Positions 8,952 to 17,708 of a stretch of 64,000 nt of DNA are shown here, one piece after another. Within the stretch, counting starts at the first letter, position 1, and every line of letters begins with the position of its first letter. The translations under genes were made by a program, and so were the position numbers. Under the pieces are notes generated by a model. That model did not search any database, was not told the origin of the DNA, and worked only from the letters and a program-made list of their open reading frames with translations. Source of the DNA: Deltaproteobacteria bacterium UBA6601 (GTDB taxonomy: Bacteria; Myxococcota_A; UBA796; UBA9615); the NCBI GenBank assembly GCA_002433485.1, contig DJIF01000084.1, forward strand, positions 78,634 to 142,633, in the 5' to 3' direction.

Positions 8952-10457
8952 ATGCTCGGCTACCTTCGCAATCAGACCAATTCTTTCTTCATCAAAGGCA
9001 TCATCGTTCTGATCAGCCTGTCCTTCATCCTGTTCTTTGGCTCAGCGGCCCTGTTCTCGGACCGGACCCAGGTTGTGGCAGAGGTAAATGGCTATGCCAT
9101 TCGCGACACTGAGCTGAATCGAGAGTGGCAGCTGGCAGCGCGCCGAGCGCAACGATTTAATCCCGAGATCAGCGACGATGACATCCAGCGACTGCGCGCC
9201 CAGGTGCTGGACAACATCATCGAACGCCATCTCATCACCGAAGAAGCCCGCAGCCAGGGATTTGTCATATCTCGCGACCAGGTGCAGCGCGCGGTGCTCG
9301 AGGAGCCGGGCTTTCAAGACGACGAAGGCAACTTCGATATGGAGCGCTATAAGGCGTACTTAGGGAGCAATGCCACTCGGAATGCAGCGCGCCTCCAAGA
9401 GGACTATGAGGAGCGCCTGCTCTACTCCAGCATTGTCGACTTTATCGGTGACAGCATTGTAATTGGCCCACAGGAGGTTCGTGACACGTACGAGCGCGAG
9501 AACAGCAAGCGCAACGTGGAATTCCTGAAGATCAACTCGTCGCGATTTCGCAACGCAGTCTCCTTGGGTGAAGAAGAACTAAAAGCCTTCATCGCTGAGC
9601 AGGGCGAAGCAATCCGAGAACGCTACGACCGGGACTTCGACCGCAAGTACAACCAACCGAAGAAGGTCAGCGCCCGCCACATCCTGCTCAAGTTCGGCGA
9701 CAATGATGATGACAGCTCCCGGGCCGAAATCCGCACCCGGATGGAGGAGATCCTGGCCCTGGCGAAGGCAGATGGCTCCGACTTCGCTGCCCTCGCCAGC
9801 GAGCACTCTGAAGACTCTTCTGCCAGCCGCGGTGGCGACCTGGGTTTCTTCGACAAAGGACGGATGGTCGAAGAGTTCTCGGACGCTGCATTCGCCCTGG
9901 AGATTGGTGGAATCAGCGGCATCGTGGAAACCCGCTACGGCCTCCACATCATTAAGGTAGAGGACATTCAGGAAGCCTCCACCAAAGCGTTGGAAGAGGT
10001 CCGCGATGAGGTTGCGCTCGACCTTGCCCGCGAGGAGCGGGCCCCAGAGCTCGCCCGCAGCTATGCAGAGCGACTCACCGGGGCGCTGAACGGCTCCCTC
10101 GACGAGCCTGCTATCGAAGCGCTACTCGCAGAGCAAAGCCTGAGCGTGCAAGAGAGCGGTCCGTTCAACGGTGGGGCCCGCGCTGTTCCCAAGCTCGGCG
10201 GGGCAACCCCTGAGGCCGTAGCGGCAGCCTTCCAGCTGAACGAAATCGGCGCTGTTACTGCGGCGCCAGTGCAGATCCCGGCGGGCTGGGTGGTGATGCG
10301 GCTCAAGGACAAGAGCGAGCCCAGTGCGAATGGCTTCGAGGAGGACAGAGAATCCATCCGCAAGCGGCTACAGCGCGCCCGACGCTCCCAGGCCGTAGAG
10401 AGCTGGAAACGCGACCTGAAGGCCAATGCCCAGATTCAGGTAAGGCCTGGCGTCTAA
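8952..10457 (+). CDS. ppiD: PpiD-like periplasmic chaperone / parvulin isomerase
   Basis: 501 residues: a cytoplasmic tip and one membrane helix (GIIVLISLSFILFFGSAAL, about residues 16-34), a SurA/PpiD-type helical chaperone domain to about residue 230, a parvulin peptidyl-prolyl isomerase domain (about 235-340, with ARHILLKFG and the GGDLGFFDKGRMVEEF and GLHIIKVED segments), and a C-terminal chaperone half. Anchoring in the inner membrane fits PpiD, which helps newly exported proteins fold, rather than soluble SurA. E. coli PpiD is longer (about 620 residues), so this is a compact form. sppA follows 13 nt later and is probably cotranscribed, making a membrane protein-quality pair. Confidence 0.88.
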   Translation: MLGYLRNQTNSFFIKGIIVLISLSFILFFGSAALFSDRTQVVAEVNGYAIRDTELNREWQLAARRAQRFNPEISDDDIQRLRAQVLDNIIERHLITEEARSQGFVISRDQVQRAVLEEPGFQDDEGNFDMERYKAYLGSNATRNAARLQEDYEERLLYSSIVDFIGDSIVIGPQEVRDTYERENSKRNVEFLKINSSRFRNAVSLGEEELKAFIAEQGEAIRERYDRDFDRKYNQPKKVSARHILLKFGDNDDDSSRAEIRTRMEEILALAKADGSDFAALASEHSEDSSASRGGDLGFFDKGRMVEEFSDAAFALEIGGISGIVETRYGLHIIKVEDIQEASTKALEEVRDEVALDLAREERAPELARSYAERLTGALNGSLDEPAIEALLAEQSLSVQESGPFNGGARAVPKLGGATPEAVAAAFQLNEIGAVTAAPVQIPAGWVVMRLKDKSEPSANGFEEDRESIRKRLQRARRSQAVESWKRDLKANAQIQVRPGV

Positions 10458-10470
10458 CGGAGCCGGAATC

Positions 10471-12507
10471 ATGAACCGGAACCGCCTGCTGGTCCTGCTG
10501 ATCGTCCTGTTTCTGGTCGCCGTGGTCGCTACGGCGGCGATCGGTGTCAACCTTATGGTCAAGGCGGCCAGCGGCGACGTCGAAGAGGGCTCTACCCTGG
10601 TGCTCGACCTGGCCGGGCCCTTCCCCGAGCAACCCGCTCCGGAGGCACCGCTCGCTGGATTGGGCTCTCAGCCGCTGTCGGTGTTTGAAGTCGACACAGT
10701 GCTCGAAGAGGCATCCTTCGATGACAACATCGAGCAATTACTGATCCGGATTGGCGGCATCGAAGCGGGCTACGGAAAGGTCTTTGAGTTGCGAGAAATC
10801 ATCGCCCGTTTCTCCCGAGAGTCTGGCAAGGCGACCACCTGCTGGATGGAGGCCGGTGGCAACCGGGAGTACCTGCTTGCCACTGCCTGCGATGAGATCT
10901 TCATGGCTCCTGAGGGCTTCATGCTGGTCAACGGGCTGCACATCAACACCACCTTCTTTAAAGGGACCCTCGACAAGCTGGGCATCGAGGCTGAATTCAC
11001 CCGAGCCGGTCGCTACAAGAGCGCTGTCGAGCCTCTGACTCGAAAAGAGATGTCGGGCCCTTACAAGGAAATGCTCAACTCCATCGCCGACAGTCTGTTC
11101 ACCGATTACGTGGATGCAGTAGCGAGCGCTCGAGATCTGGATGGAGATAGCGTCCGTGCCCTGATCGACAACCCCAGCATTACCGCAACAAGCGCCCACC
11201 AGGTCGGCCTGATCGACGGACTCCTCTACCGAGATCAGCTGCACGATTACTTGCGAGGTGACTTTGAGCCCGAAGCAGTTGAAGAGCCGACTGAGCCCCT
11301 GATTTTCGCTGCAGCCGACACTGACCTGCCCACCCTCAACGAATCAGCGGCAGCTCCAGGCACCTGGGTTGCAGGTCGCGGTGAGGTCGCGCCTGAGTTG
11401 GTCGACCTGCTGCGCCAACAACAACCGGTTGATGCTCAAAGCAAGGGCAATGACGACGACAGCGGCGACCTGGCCCCTGGCAATCAAGAGGGCCGGGACG
11501 ACGACGACAGCAGTGACCAGGACACTGACGATGAAGAGGACCAAAGCAACGGTCCACGCATTAAATTCCGGGACTATCAGGCCTCCATGGAAGACCTGTT
11601 CGATCTGGGCGGGAACGAGGCCATCGCGGTGATCTTCTGCGAGGGCCAGATCATGTCAGGAGCCAGCGAACGCGGCGGTCTGAGCGGTCCTACTATGGGC
11701 AGCGCAACCCTCGGTCGGGCGATTCGCTCTGCTCGCATTGACGACGAAATCAAAGCGCTGGTCCTCAGAATCGACTCTCCAGGTGGAAGTGGTCTCGCCT
11801 CTGATGTGATCTGGCGTGAGATCGAGCTGGCACGCACTGAGAACAACAAACCGGTGATCGTCTCGATGGGCAACCTCGCTGCCAGTGGCGGCTACTACAT
11901 CGCGATGGGTGCCGATGTGATCGTGGCCGCTCCGACCACCCTGACCGGGTCCATCGGGGTCTACGGAGGCAAGTACAACCTCTCAGGTCTCTACGAGAAG
12001 CTGGGCATGAGTCACGATGAGCTCAAGCGTGGCGAGTTGGCCGACCTGTTCGCTTCGACCAAGCCGCTGGGTGAAGCCGGCCAGGCCAAGCTGGCAGAAT
12101 TCGTCGACGCCTTTTACGAAACCTTTCTGCGTAAGGCTGCAGCAGGACGAAACACCGATCCGCTCAAGATCCACGAGGTCGCGCAGGGACGAGTCTGGAC
12201 TGGTCGTCAAGCCCAACAGATCGGCCTGGTGGACGAATTGGGCTCGCTCCGAACCGCCATCGCCATCGCTCGGGAACGGGCCAATCTGGACCGCTCGGCT
12301 AAGCTGCGAGTGCTCCCGGAGCAGCCCAGCTTTCTCGACGAACTGCTCGGCGGCAGCTTTGAAGCCCACGCAACTCAGCGCCTGCTGCACTCCATTGACG
12401 CCCAGTACGGCAGCAGCACGGCCCTCTCAAGGCTACTGCAGGCAGCTCCGCTATTCGCCTCCGGAAGGCCCGTACTCATGGCGCCCTACACCATCAATAT
12501 CCACTGA
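10471..12507 (+). CDS. sppA: Signal peptide peptidase SppA (protease IV, long form)
   Basis: 678 residues with one N-terminal membrane helix (residues 4-30) and two tandem S49 domains, as in E. coli protease IV. SppA degrades cleaved signal peptides in the membrane. The catalytic lysine is in the first half (Lys183 in GRYKSAVEPLT) and the nucleophile serine in the second (Ser472 in GNLAASGGYY), the usual split arrangement. Between the halves is a strongly acidic linker (about residues 326-361: DDD, DDDD and DEED runs) that is not part of the usual family. The gene lies 13 nt after ppiD and 44 nt before a lipoprotein gene. Confidence 0.94.
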   Translation: MNRNRLLVLLIVLFLVAVVATAAIGVNLMVKAASGDVEEGSTLVLDLAGPFPEQPAPEAPLAGLGSQPLSVFEVDTVLEEASFDDNIEQLLIRIGGIEAGYGKVFELREIIARFSRESGKATTCWMEAGGNREYLLATACDEIFMAPEGFMLVNGLHINTTFFKGTLDKLGIEAEFTRAGRYKSAVEPLTRKEMSGPYKEMLNSIADSLFTDYVDAVASARDLDGDSVRALIDNPSITATSAHQVGLIDGLLYRDQLHDYLRGDFEPEAVEEPTEPLIFAAADTDLPTLNESAAAPGTWVAGRGEVAPELVDLLRQQQPVDAQSKGNDDDSGDLAPGNQEGRDDDDSSDQDTDDEEDQSNGPRIKFRDYQASMEDLFDLGGNEAIAVIFCEGQIMSGASERGGLSGPTMGSATLGRAIRSARIDDEIKALVLRIDSPGGSGLASDVIWREIELARTENNKPVIVSMGNLAASGGYYIAMGADVIVAAPTTLTGSIGVYGGKYNLSGLYEKLGMSHDELKRGELADLFASTKPLGEAGQAKLAEFVDAFYETFLRKAAAGRNTDPLKIHEVAQGRVWTGRQAQQIGLVDELGSLRTAIAIARERANLDRSAKLRVLPEQPSFLDELLGGSFEAHATQRLLHSIDAQYGSSTALSRLLQAAPLFASGRPVLMAPYTINIH

Positions 12508-12551
12508 TATGAAGGTGGTCATCCGGTCATCCCCGGCCTAGGATTCTCAGC

Positions 12552-13328
12552 ATGAAACCCACCCTAATCCTCAGCCTCGCCCTGGCACTCTCGGGATGCA
12601 GCGAGATCGATGACTATTTCTCTACCGTAGCGGCTCAAGCGCTCTTCATCGGGCTCGACGACCCGAGTTCAGCCCAATCCATTGGACTCGACCCGGCCCT
12701 GGCCAACGGAGCGACGGCCACCGTGTTCCTGGCCAAGGCGCGCAGCTTGGAGAGCATCTCAGCCAACCTCTTCGATGATGCAGATAGCGTGTCGATCTCG
12801 GACAGCACTACATCGGTGACCCTCAGTCCCAGAGGTAACGGTCTCTACAGCGTTGACTCCGGGGAAGACGAGGCGCTGAGCTATGTGATTGGCCGCTCGT
12901 ACAGCATCGATGTCTATGAAGAGGGGCGCCTCCATAGTGCAGAGATGCTCGCACCGCCCCCGCCCAGCCTGACAGGCATCCCTGATGCTCAGGCCGGGTC
13001 AACCCACCCTGCCGGCAGTGAACTCCAGATCAATATGGGGCAGCAATTCGACAACTATCTGGTGCTGGTCAGCGATGAGAGCGGCTCCATCACCTACAGC
13101 AACCGGCCAGAAGAGGTCAGCGACTACCTTGACTGGATCGGTGGCAGCAGCGTGTTCACCACCATCACCGTGCCAGGTTCGGCCTTTCCTGCCAGTGGGA
13201 CCGGCTACATCGTCGCGGTTGCCGGCATCCGACGAGCCTCCGACAGCGCCTTTGACAACTTCAATCCGTTGGTGAGCAACCTCGCCATGGGCAGCCTGGC
13301 GGTCAGCCCGGTCGTGACCAGCCCGTGA
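12552..13328 (+). CDS. Predicted lipoprotein of unknown function
   Basis: 258 residues. The N-terminus MKPTLILSLALALSGC is a clean lipoprotein signal with lipobox ALSGC. The mature part is Ser/Thr/Asp-rich and beta-like with no family I recognise, consistent with an Ig-like or other beta-sandwich surface domain. The stop forms a GTGA overlap with the following JAMM gene, so the two are translationally coupled even though one is exported and the other is predicted cytoplasmic. Confidence 0.8.
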   Translation: MKPTLILSLALALSGCSEIDDYFSTVAAQALFIGLDDPSSAQSIGLDPALANGATATVFLAKARSLESISANLFDDADSVSISDSTTSVTLSPRGNGLYSVDSGEDEALSYVIGRSYSIDVYEEGRLHSAEMLAPPPPSLTGIPDAQAGSTHPAGSELQINMGQQFDNYLVLVSDESGSITYSNRPEEVSDYLDWIGGSSVFTTITVPGSAFPASGTGYIVAVAGIRRASDSAFDNFNPLVSNLAMGSLAVSPVVTSP

Positions 13329-13834
13329 AGTCCACCTCTGCAGATTCGCGGCTCGTCACTCCGCTGCAAAGCCCCCGACTGGTCCATTTACCTGAACCGG
13401 TGTTGGCGCATGCCTGCCGCTGGGCTCAGCAGCACAGCCCCCGGGAGAGTTGCGCGCTGCTCACCGGACGGCGTTCAAACAACAGCCTTAGCGTTCATCG
13501 CCTAATTCCCTGCCACAATCAGGTCGACCTGGCGCATCAGCACAGAGCCTTCGCCATCGACCCCATGGAGGTCCTGAGCGCTGAAGACCAAGCCCTGGAA
13601 GAAGGGGAGCAACTCATCGGTCTGATGCACAGCCACAGCCTCGCCCCTGCGCGACCCTCAGCTGCCGACATCACCTCAGCCCGCAGCTGGCCCCAGACCC
13701 TTTGGCTGATCCTTGGGCCTGATGGGGATGGTCGCATCGAAGCCCGCGCCTGGTGGGCAGATGGCGAGAGCCTCCATGAGCTGAGCTTCTCCCGGCCGGT
13801 CCCCACCCACCTACTATGGTCCGCCAATTCATGA
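13325..13834 (+). CDS. JAMM/MPN-domain metalloprotease-like protein
   Basis: 169 residues from GTG 13325 (GTGA overlap upstream). It carries a complete JAMM zinc motif: Glu41 in PRESCALLTG, then His102-x-His104, Ser112 and Asp115, with the exact H-x-H-x7-S-x2-D spacing in MHSHSLAPARPSAAD. Bacterial proteins of this type (JAB1/MPN, PF14464-like) cleave isopeptide or C-terminal peptide bonds, for example in sulfur-carrier processing or cysteine release; the substrate here is not visible. It has no signal peptide. The stop overlaps the tmk start (ATGA 13831-13834). No ThiS/MoaD-like partner is encoded nearby. Confidence 0.8.
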   Translation: MKSTSADSRLVTPLQSPRLVHLPEPVLAHACRWAQQHSPRESCALLTGRRSNNSLSVHRLIPCHNQVDLAHQHRAFAIDPMEVLSAEDQALEEGEQLIGLMHSHSLAPARPSAADITSARSWPQTLWLILGPDGDGRIEARAWWADGESLHELSFSRPVPTHLLWSANS

Positions 13835-14466
13835 GCCACGGTCTATTCATCAGCTTTGAAGGCATCGAAGGTTCAGGCAAGTCAACCCAGCTGAACCTGC
13901 TTAGAGACTGGCTCACTGAGCAGGGCCGCGAGGTAGTTTCCGTTCGTGAGCCTGGCAGTACTCCCATCGGTAACCGAATCCGCGGACTGTTGCTGGATCC
14001 GTCCGCGACTGAGATGTGCGAACACACCGAAATGCTGCTGTTTGCGGCTGCGCGGGCGCAGCTGGTGCGGCAGGTGATTCGACCGGCCCTCGCCCGCGGC
14101 GCTATGGTCCTCTGCGATCGGTATCTGCACAGCAGCATCGCCTACCAGGGTTGGGCCCGCTCGCTCGGGCGAGAGCGCGTCATTCGGGTCAATGCCGAAG
14201 CGACCGACGGTCTGCTTCCCGATCAAGTCCTGCTGATCGATGTTCCGGTCCCGGTGGCCATGGAGCGAGCTCGAAAACGGGCTGGACTTGACCGCATTGA
14301 ACAGGAAGACCTCACTTTTCACGAAGCGGTACGGCGCGGTTACCTGGCCGAACACGCCTGGGACCCCAGCCGAATCCAGCTGATCGACGGAGATCGAGAT
14401 CAGAACAGCGTCCTGCTGGAGATCATCGAGCGCCTTGACAATGCCCTGTCCTCTCCGGAGGCCTGA
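13831..14466 (+). CDS. tmk: Thymidylate kinase
   Basis: 211 residues from ATG 13831, which makes an ATGA overlap with the preceding gene; ATG 13816 is in frame but adds five residues with no family match. The enzyme phosphorylates dTMP to dTDP. Visible are the P-loop FEGIEGSGKST, the DR(Y/H) motif in LCDRYLHSSIAYQG and the LID-like region with RARKRAGLDRIEQE. It precedes holB by 2 nt, the common tmk-holB pairing. Confidence 0.96.
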   Translation: MSHGLFISFEGIEGSGKSTQLNLLRDWLTEQGREVVSVREPGSTPIGNRIRGLLLDPSATEMCEHTEMLLFAAARAQLVRQVIRPALARGAMVLCDRYLHSSIAYQGWARSLGRERVIRVNAEATDGLLPDQVLLIDVPVPVAMERARKRAGLDRIEQEDLTFHEAVRRGYLAEHAWDPSRIQLIDGDRDQNSVLLEIIERLDNALSSPEA

Positions 14467-14468
14467 TA

Positions 14469-15455
14469 ATGTCCGCCTGGCAGAGGCTGATCGGCCATCA
14501 ACGGATCACCCAGGCTCTCAAGCGGGCGGCCGAAAACAACAGTCCCCACCACGCTTACCTGATGCTCGGACCAACTGGCATCGGCAAAGACAGTGTCGCT
14601 CAGGTGTTCGCACGGGCACTGCTCTGTGGGAGTAGCGGAGAACGTCCCTGTGACAACTGCAGTTGTTGCCGGAACACCCTGGCTGGCAGCCACCTGGACC
14701 TTCTCAGCCTGGCCCCTGAGCCGCCGTCCCGCAACATCAGCGTCGGCCAGGTCCGCGAGCTACAACGTCAGCTCGCCTATCGGCAAGCGGGAGTACGGTT
14801 CCGGGTAGTTATGATCAACCCGGCCGGAGCCCTGGGCGTCGACGCTCAGAACAAGCTCCTTAAGACCCTCGAAGAGCCCCCAGCACAGACCGTTTTGATT
14901 CTGTGTGCACTGCATCCAGGCCAGTTGCTCCCCACCGTGCGTTCTCGCTGCCAAAAGCTCAACTTCGGCCCGGTCGCCAGCGAAGAGATCGAAGCCTGGC
15001 TGGTAGCTCAACATGACACGGCCCAGCCAGCGGCTGAGCGAGCTGCCAACGCCGCCCGAGGCCTGCCAGGGAGAGCCCTGGAGCTTAGCGATCCGGAGCT
15101 GGATGAAGCCAGAAGCCAACGACTGGGCAAGCTTGTTGCCTGCATAGAGGGCGACTCTGAAGCCATTGAACAGCTCCTGGCCCTGGTGCGCGGAAACCGA
15201 GAAGAGTCCGAACTCAGTCTTGAGCTACTCGAAGAACTGATTCGAGACGCAGCAGTACGGGCTAGCGGCGCCACCACCCGGCCCTATCACAGCGAGGTGC
15301 AGATCAGTCACGGCCCGCTGACCCTGCTGGGTCTGCCCCGGCTGAGTGAGCTGGTAGACGACATCGAAGTGGCACGCGGCCGCCTTCGCCGCTCCGTAGA
15401 CTCGAGCGCACTGGTTGAGGACTTCCTGTTACGCCTGCACGGGGGGGCTGCGTGA
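14469..15455 (+). CDS. holB: DNA polymerase III delta-prime subunit
   Basis: 328 residues. It is a clamp-loader AAA+ subunit that helps load the beta sliding clamp. Visible are LIGHQRITQALKRA at the start, Walker A GPTGIGKD, a four-cysteine zinc module (CDNCSCC plus an upstream Cys), the NKLLKTLEEPP segment and the sensor SRC motif (VRSRCQKL). The gene follows tmk directly and its stop forms a GTGA overlap with a small ORF that separates it from metG. Confidence 0.94.
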   Translation: MSAWQRLIGHQRITQALKRAAENNSPHHAYLMLGPTGIGKDSVAQVFARALLCGSSGERPCDNCSCCRNTLAGSHLDLLSLAPEPPSRNISVGQVRELQRQLAYRQAGVRFRVVMINPAGALGVDAQNKLLKTLEEPPAQTVLILCALHPGQLLPTVRSRCQKLNFGPVASEEIEAWLVAQHDTAQPAAERAANAARGLPGRALELSDPELDEARSQRLGKLVACIEGDSEAIEQLLALVRGNREESELSLELLEELIRDAAVRASGATTRPYHSEVQISHGPLTLLGLPRLSELVDDIEVARGRLRRSVDSSALVEDFLLRLHGGAA

Positions 15456-15844
15456 GCAGGCATTGGCTCAGGCTGTCTCAGACCGAGCTCACCAGGCTGG
15501 TCCCAGCCCGCCTGCCGCGCATCAACAAGCGAACTCGCACCGTCAAAGGTGGTAAGGACAAGGTCGTGGCAGCAGCTATCCTCCACCAGAGCTTCACCCG
15601 TCGCGACAAGCGCCAACAAAGAGAGCAGCTGCCAGCGCAACTCTGGGACCGGGACCTTAGCCGCGAGCCACCGGATTCAGCGGTAGACCTGGCTCCGCTG
15701 GTGCGACCGGCATTAGCCATACTTGAAGCCCTGGACCTTAGCTCCAATCAAGGGCAGAACAACCATCAGAATCAACCCAACCAGAGAGGCCGATATAGGC
15801 GCCGAAAACCTGGCCCCGGCCGCTCCCGGAGAGAACAACCATGA
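15452..15844 (+). CDS. Small basic protein of unknown function
   Basis: 130 residues from GTG 15452. The frame fits exactly between holB and metG with 4-nt overlaps at both ends (GTGA and ATGA), which is the main reason to accept it. The product is rich in Arg, Gln and Asn, with a low-complexity basic tail (RGRYRRRKPGPGRSRREQP); I recognise no domain. In many relatives a PSP1-domain gene occupies the place between holB and metG; this ORF is too short and shows no PSP1 features. It may be a genuine lineage-specific protein, or a spacer that stayed open by chance. Confidence 0.45.
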   Translation: MSRHWLRLSQTELTRLVPARLPRINKRTRTVKGGKDKVVAAAILHQSFTRRDKRQQREQLPAQLWDRDLSREPPDSAVDLAPLVRPALAILEALDLSSNQGQNNHQNQPNQRGRYRRRKPGPGRSRREQP

Positions 15845-17382
15845 GCGAAGGCTCGTTCTACATCACCACCGCCATCGACTACGTCAACGGCAGCCCCCAC
15901 CTGGGCCACGCCTACGAGAAGATCACCACCGATGTAATTGCCCGTTGGCGACGGCTGCGCGGGGATCAAGTCCGCTTTCTTACCGGCACCGACGAGCACG
16001 GGATAAAGGTCGAGCGAACCGCACGTGATGCAGGCCTCACGCCAAAGGACTACGTGGACCAGCTGGCACCCAGCTTCCAGCGAGCCTGGGATCAGCTCGA
16101 CATCAGCTACGACCGCTTCATCCGCACCACTGACCCCGACCACGCGCGCAGCGTCGTACTGCTGCTTGAGCGCATCCGTGACAACGGCTACCTACGTGAA
16201 GGAAGCTATGAAGGTTGGTACTGCGAAGGCTGTGAGGCATTTAAGACCGAAAAGGACTTTGTGGACGGGCGCTGTCCGGAGCATCCCAACCGCGCGCCTC
16301 GCTGGCTGGAAGAAAGCAACCTGTTCTTCGAGCTGAGTCGGTTTACCCAGCCCCTGTTGGAGCACATCGCCGCCAATCCAAGCTTCATTGAGCCCGAATT
16401 CCGTCGCAACGAAGTGCTCGGCCTGCTGCGCGAAGGCCTGGAAGACATCTCCATATCGCGCAGCGACGAGAGCGTCAGTTGGGGAATCCCAATCCCGTTC
16501 CGAGAAGGGACCGTGATCTACGTCTGGTTCGACGCTCTGATCAACTACCTGACTGGAGCAGGCTTCGGCAGCGATGCGGCGTTGTTCGAAGAACTCTGGC
16601 CCGCTGACCTGCACATCATCGGCAAAGACATCGGTCGATTTCACTGCATCATCTGGCCAGCGATGCTGCTGGCGGCAGGATTACCGCTGCCGCATCAGGT
16701 CTTCCTGCACGGCTGGGTACTCACTTCCGGTGAAAAAATGAGCAAGTCGACTGGCGTATCCATCGACCCCGAAGAGATGGCATCGACCTGGGGGGCTGAC
16801 CCGCTACGCTACTTCCTGACCTCGGAGGTCAGCTTTGGCCGCGATGGAGAATTCAGCTGGAAGCGCTTTGAAGAGGTCTACAACGCTCATCTGGCCAACG
16901 GTCTGGGCAACCTCCTGTCACGGGCTACAGGGATGGCCTTGAAGTACTTCGATAGCGTGCCCGATCCGAAAGGTCGCAGAGATTCTTTGCTGTCAGAGGT
17001 CTGCGAAAAGGCTACCGGCGAAGCCGCTCAGTGCTACGACCGACTGGAGCTACACCGGGCCACCGCCGCAGCCTGGCGAATCATCTCCAGCTGTAATGAA
17101 CAGATCCAACACCGGGAGCCGTGGAAGATGGCCAAGAATCCGGACCAGCGCGGGGACCTGGCCGAATTTCTCTACGCTGTGCTGGAGTCGCTGCGAATAG
17201 CGATGATCTTGCTGAGCCCGGTCATCCCCAACAAAGCAGGTGAGTGCCTGAAAGCCATGGGCTGCGAGCAGGCCCAGAGCTTCGCCGCTGACTGTCGCTG
17301 GGGAGGGCTCAAAGCAGGCGCACCGCTACAGAAGCCTGCACCGCTGTTTCCCCGTATCGAAGCCAAGGCGCCAGCGAGCTAG
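15841..17382 (+). CDS. metG: Methionyl-tRNA synthetase
   Basis: 513 residues. It charges tRNA-Met for initiation and elongation. The HIGH motif reads PHLGHAYEK near residue 20 and KMSKS appears as GEKMSKSTGVSID. The zinc/CP knuckle contains CEGCEAFKTEK and a later CPEH. The protein ends soon after the anticodon-binding helical domain and lacks the C-terminal EMAP-like dimerisation module of E. coli MetRS, so it is the short form. Its start overlaps the preceding small ORF (ATGA). Confidence 0.96.
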   Translation: MSEGSFYITTAIDYVNGSPHLGHAYEKITTDVIARWRRLRGDQVRFLTGTDEHGIKVERTARDAGLTPKDYVDQLAPSFQRAWDQLDISYDRFIRTTDPDHARSVVLLLERIRDNGYLREGSYEGWYCEGCEAFKTEKDFVDGRCPEHPNRAPRWLEESNLFFELSRFTQPLLEHIAANPSFIEPEFRRNEVLGLLREGLEDISISRSDESVSWGIPIPFREGTVIYVWFDALINYLTGAGFGSDAALFEELWPADLHIIGKDIGRFHCIIWPAMLLAAGLPLPHQVFLHGWVLTSGEKMSKSTGVSIDPEEMASTWGADPLRYFLTSEVSFGRDGEFSWKRFEEVYNAHLANGLGNLLSRATGMALKYFDSVPDPKGRRDSLLSEVCEKATGEAAQCYDRLELHRATAAAWRIISSCNEQIQHREPWKMAKNPDQRGDLAEFLYAVLESLRIAMILLSPVIPNKAGECLKAMGCEQAQSFAADCRWGGLKAGAPLQKPAPLFPRIEAKAPAS

Positions 17383-17491
17383 CGACCCTCAACGGGCGCA
17401 GTACAGAAGCGGCCAAGCGCTACACCCAAGCAAACAGCAGCCAGGGCCCCGATCGCAACAGCGCAAGGCCCCTTCAGCGTTCGCGAGTGAA

Positions 17492-17662
17492 CTACTCGCT
17501 CTTCTTTTTCTTCGCAGCTGCTTTCGCCGGAGCAGGCTGCTCCTTATGAATGAGGAAGCTCGGAGTCGTGCCCTTGCTTTGCAGGGCCTTCTTCCGGGCG
17601 GCACCCATTCTGGCGCGCTTACGCCGACGAATGCTGGAGGTCTTCTTAGTTAGGGAAGCCAT
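17492..17662 (-). CDS. Small very basic protein, 56 residues
   Basis: Too short for many gene finders. Started at ATG 17662 with a clear ribosome-binding site AGGAG five nt upstream, it encodes 56 residues dominated by Lys, Arg and Ala: MASLTKKTSSIRRRKRARMG, then a GTTPSFLIH stretch, ending in AAAKKKKSE. The composition resembles nucleic-acid-binding or ribosome-associated tails, and small proteins of this shape occur in deltaproteobacterial genomes as far as I recall. It lies 46 nt downstream of the Nit-type amidase gene on the same strand, so it may be cotranscribed or have its own promoter. The exact function is unknown. Confidence 0.7.
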   Translation of the reverse strand: MASLTKKTSSIRRRKRARMGAARKKALQSKGTTPSFLIHKEQPAPAKAAAKKKKSE

Positions 17663-17708
17663 GACGTCTCCTGAAGGCGACGGAATGTAAAAGGCTCACA
17701 GGCTTCTG

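Noticed and set aside
8771..9112. GTG-initiated basic ORF (STKKERRRKDFWKG) upstream of the PpiD-like gene
   Set aside because: It runs into the PpiD gene in another frame and lacks a ribosome-binding site.
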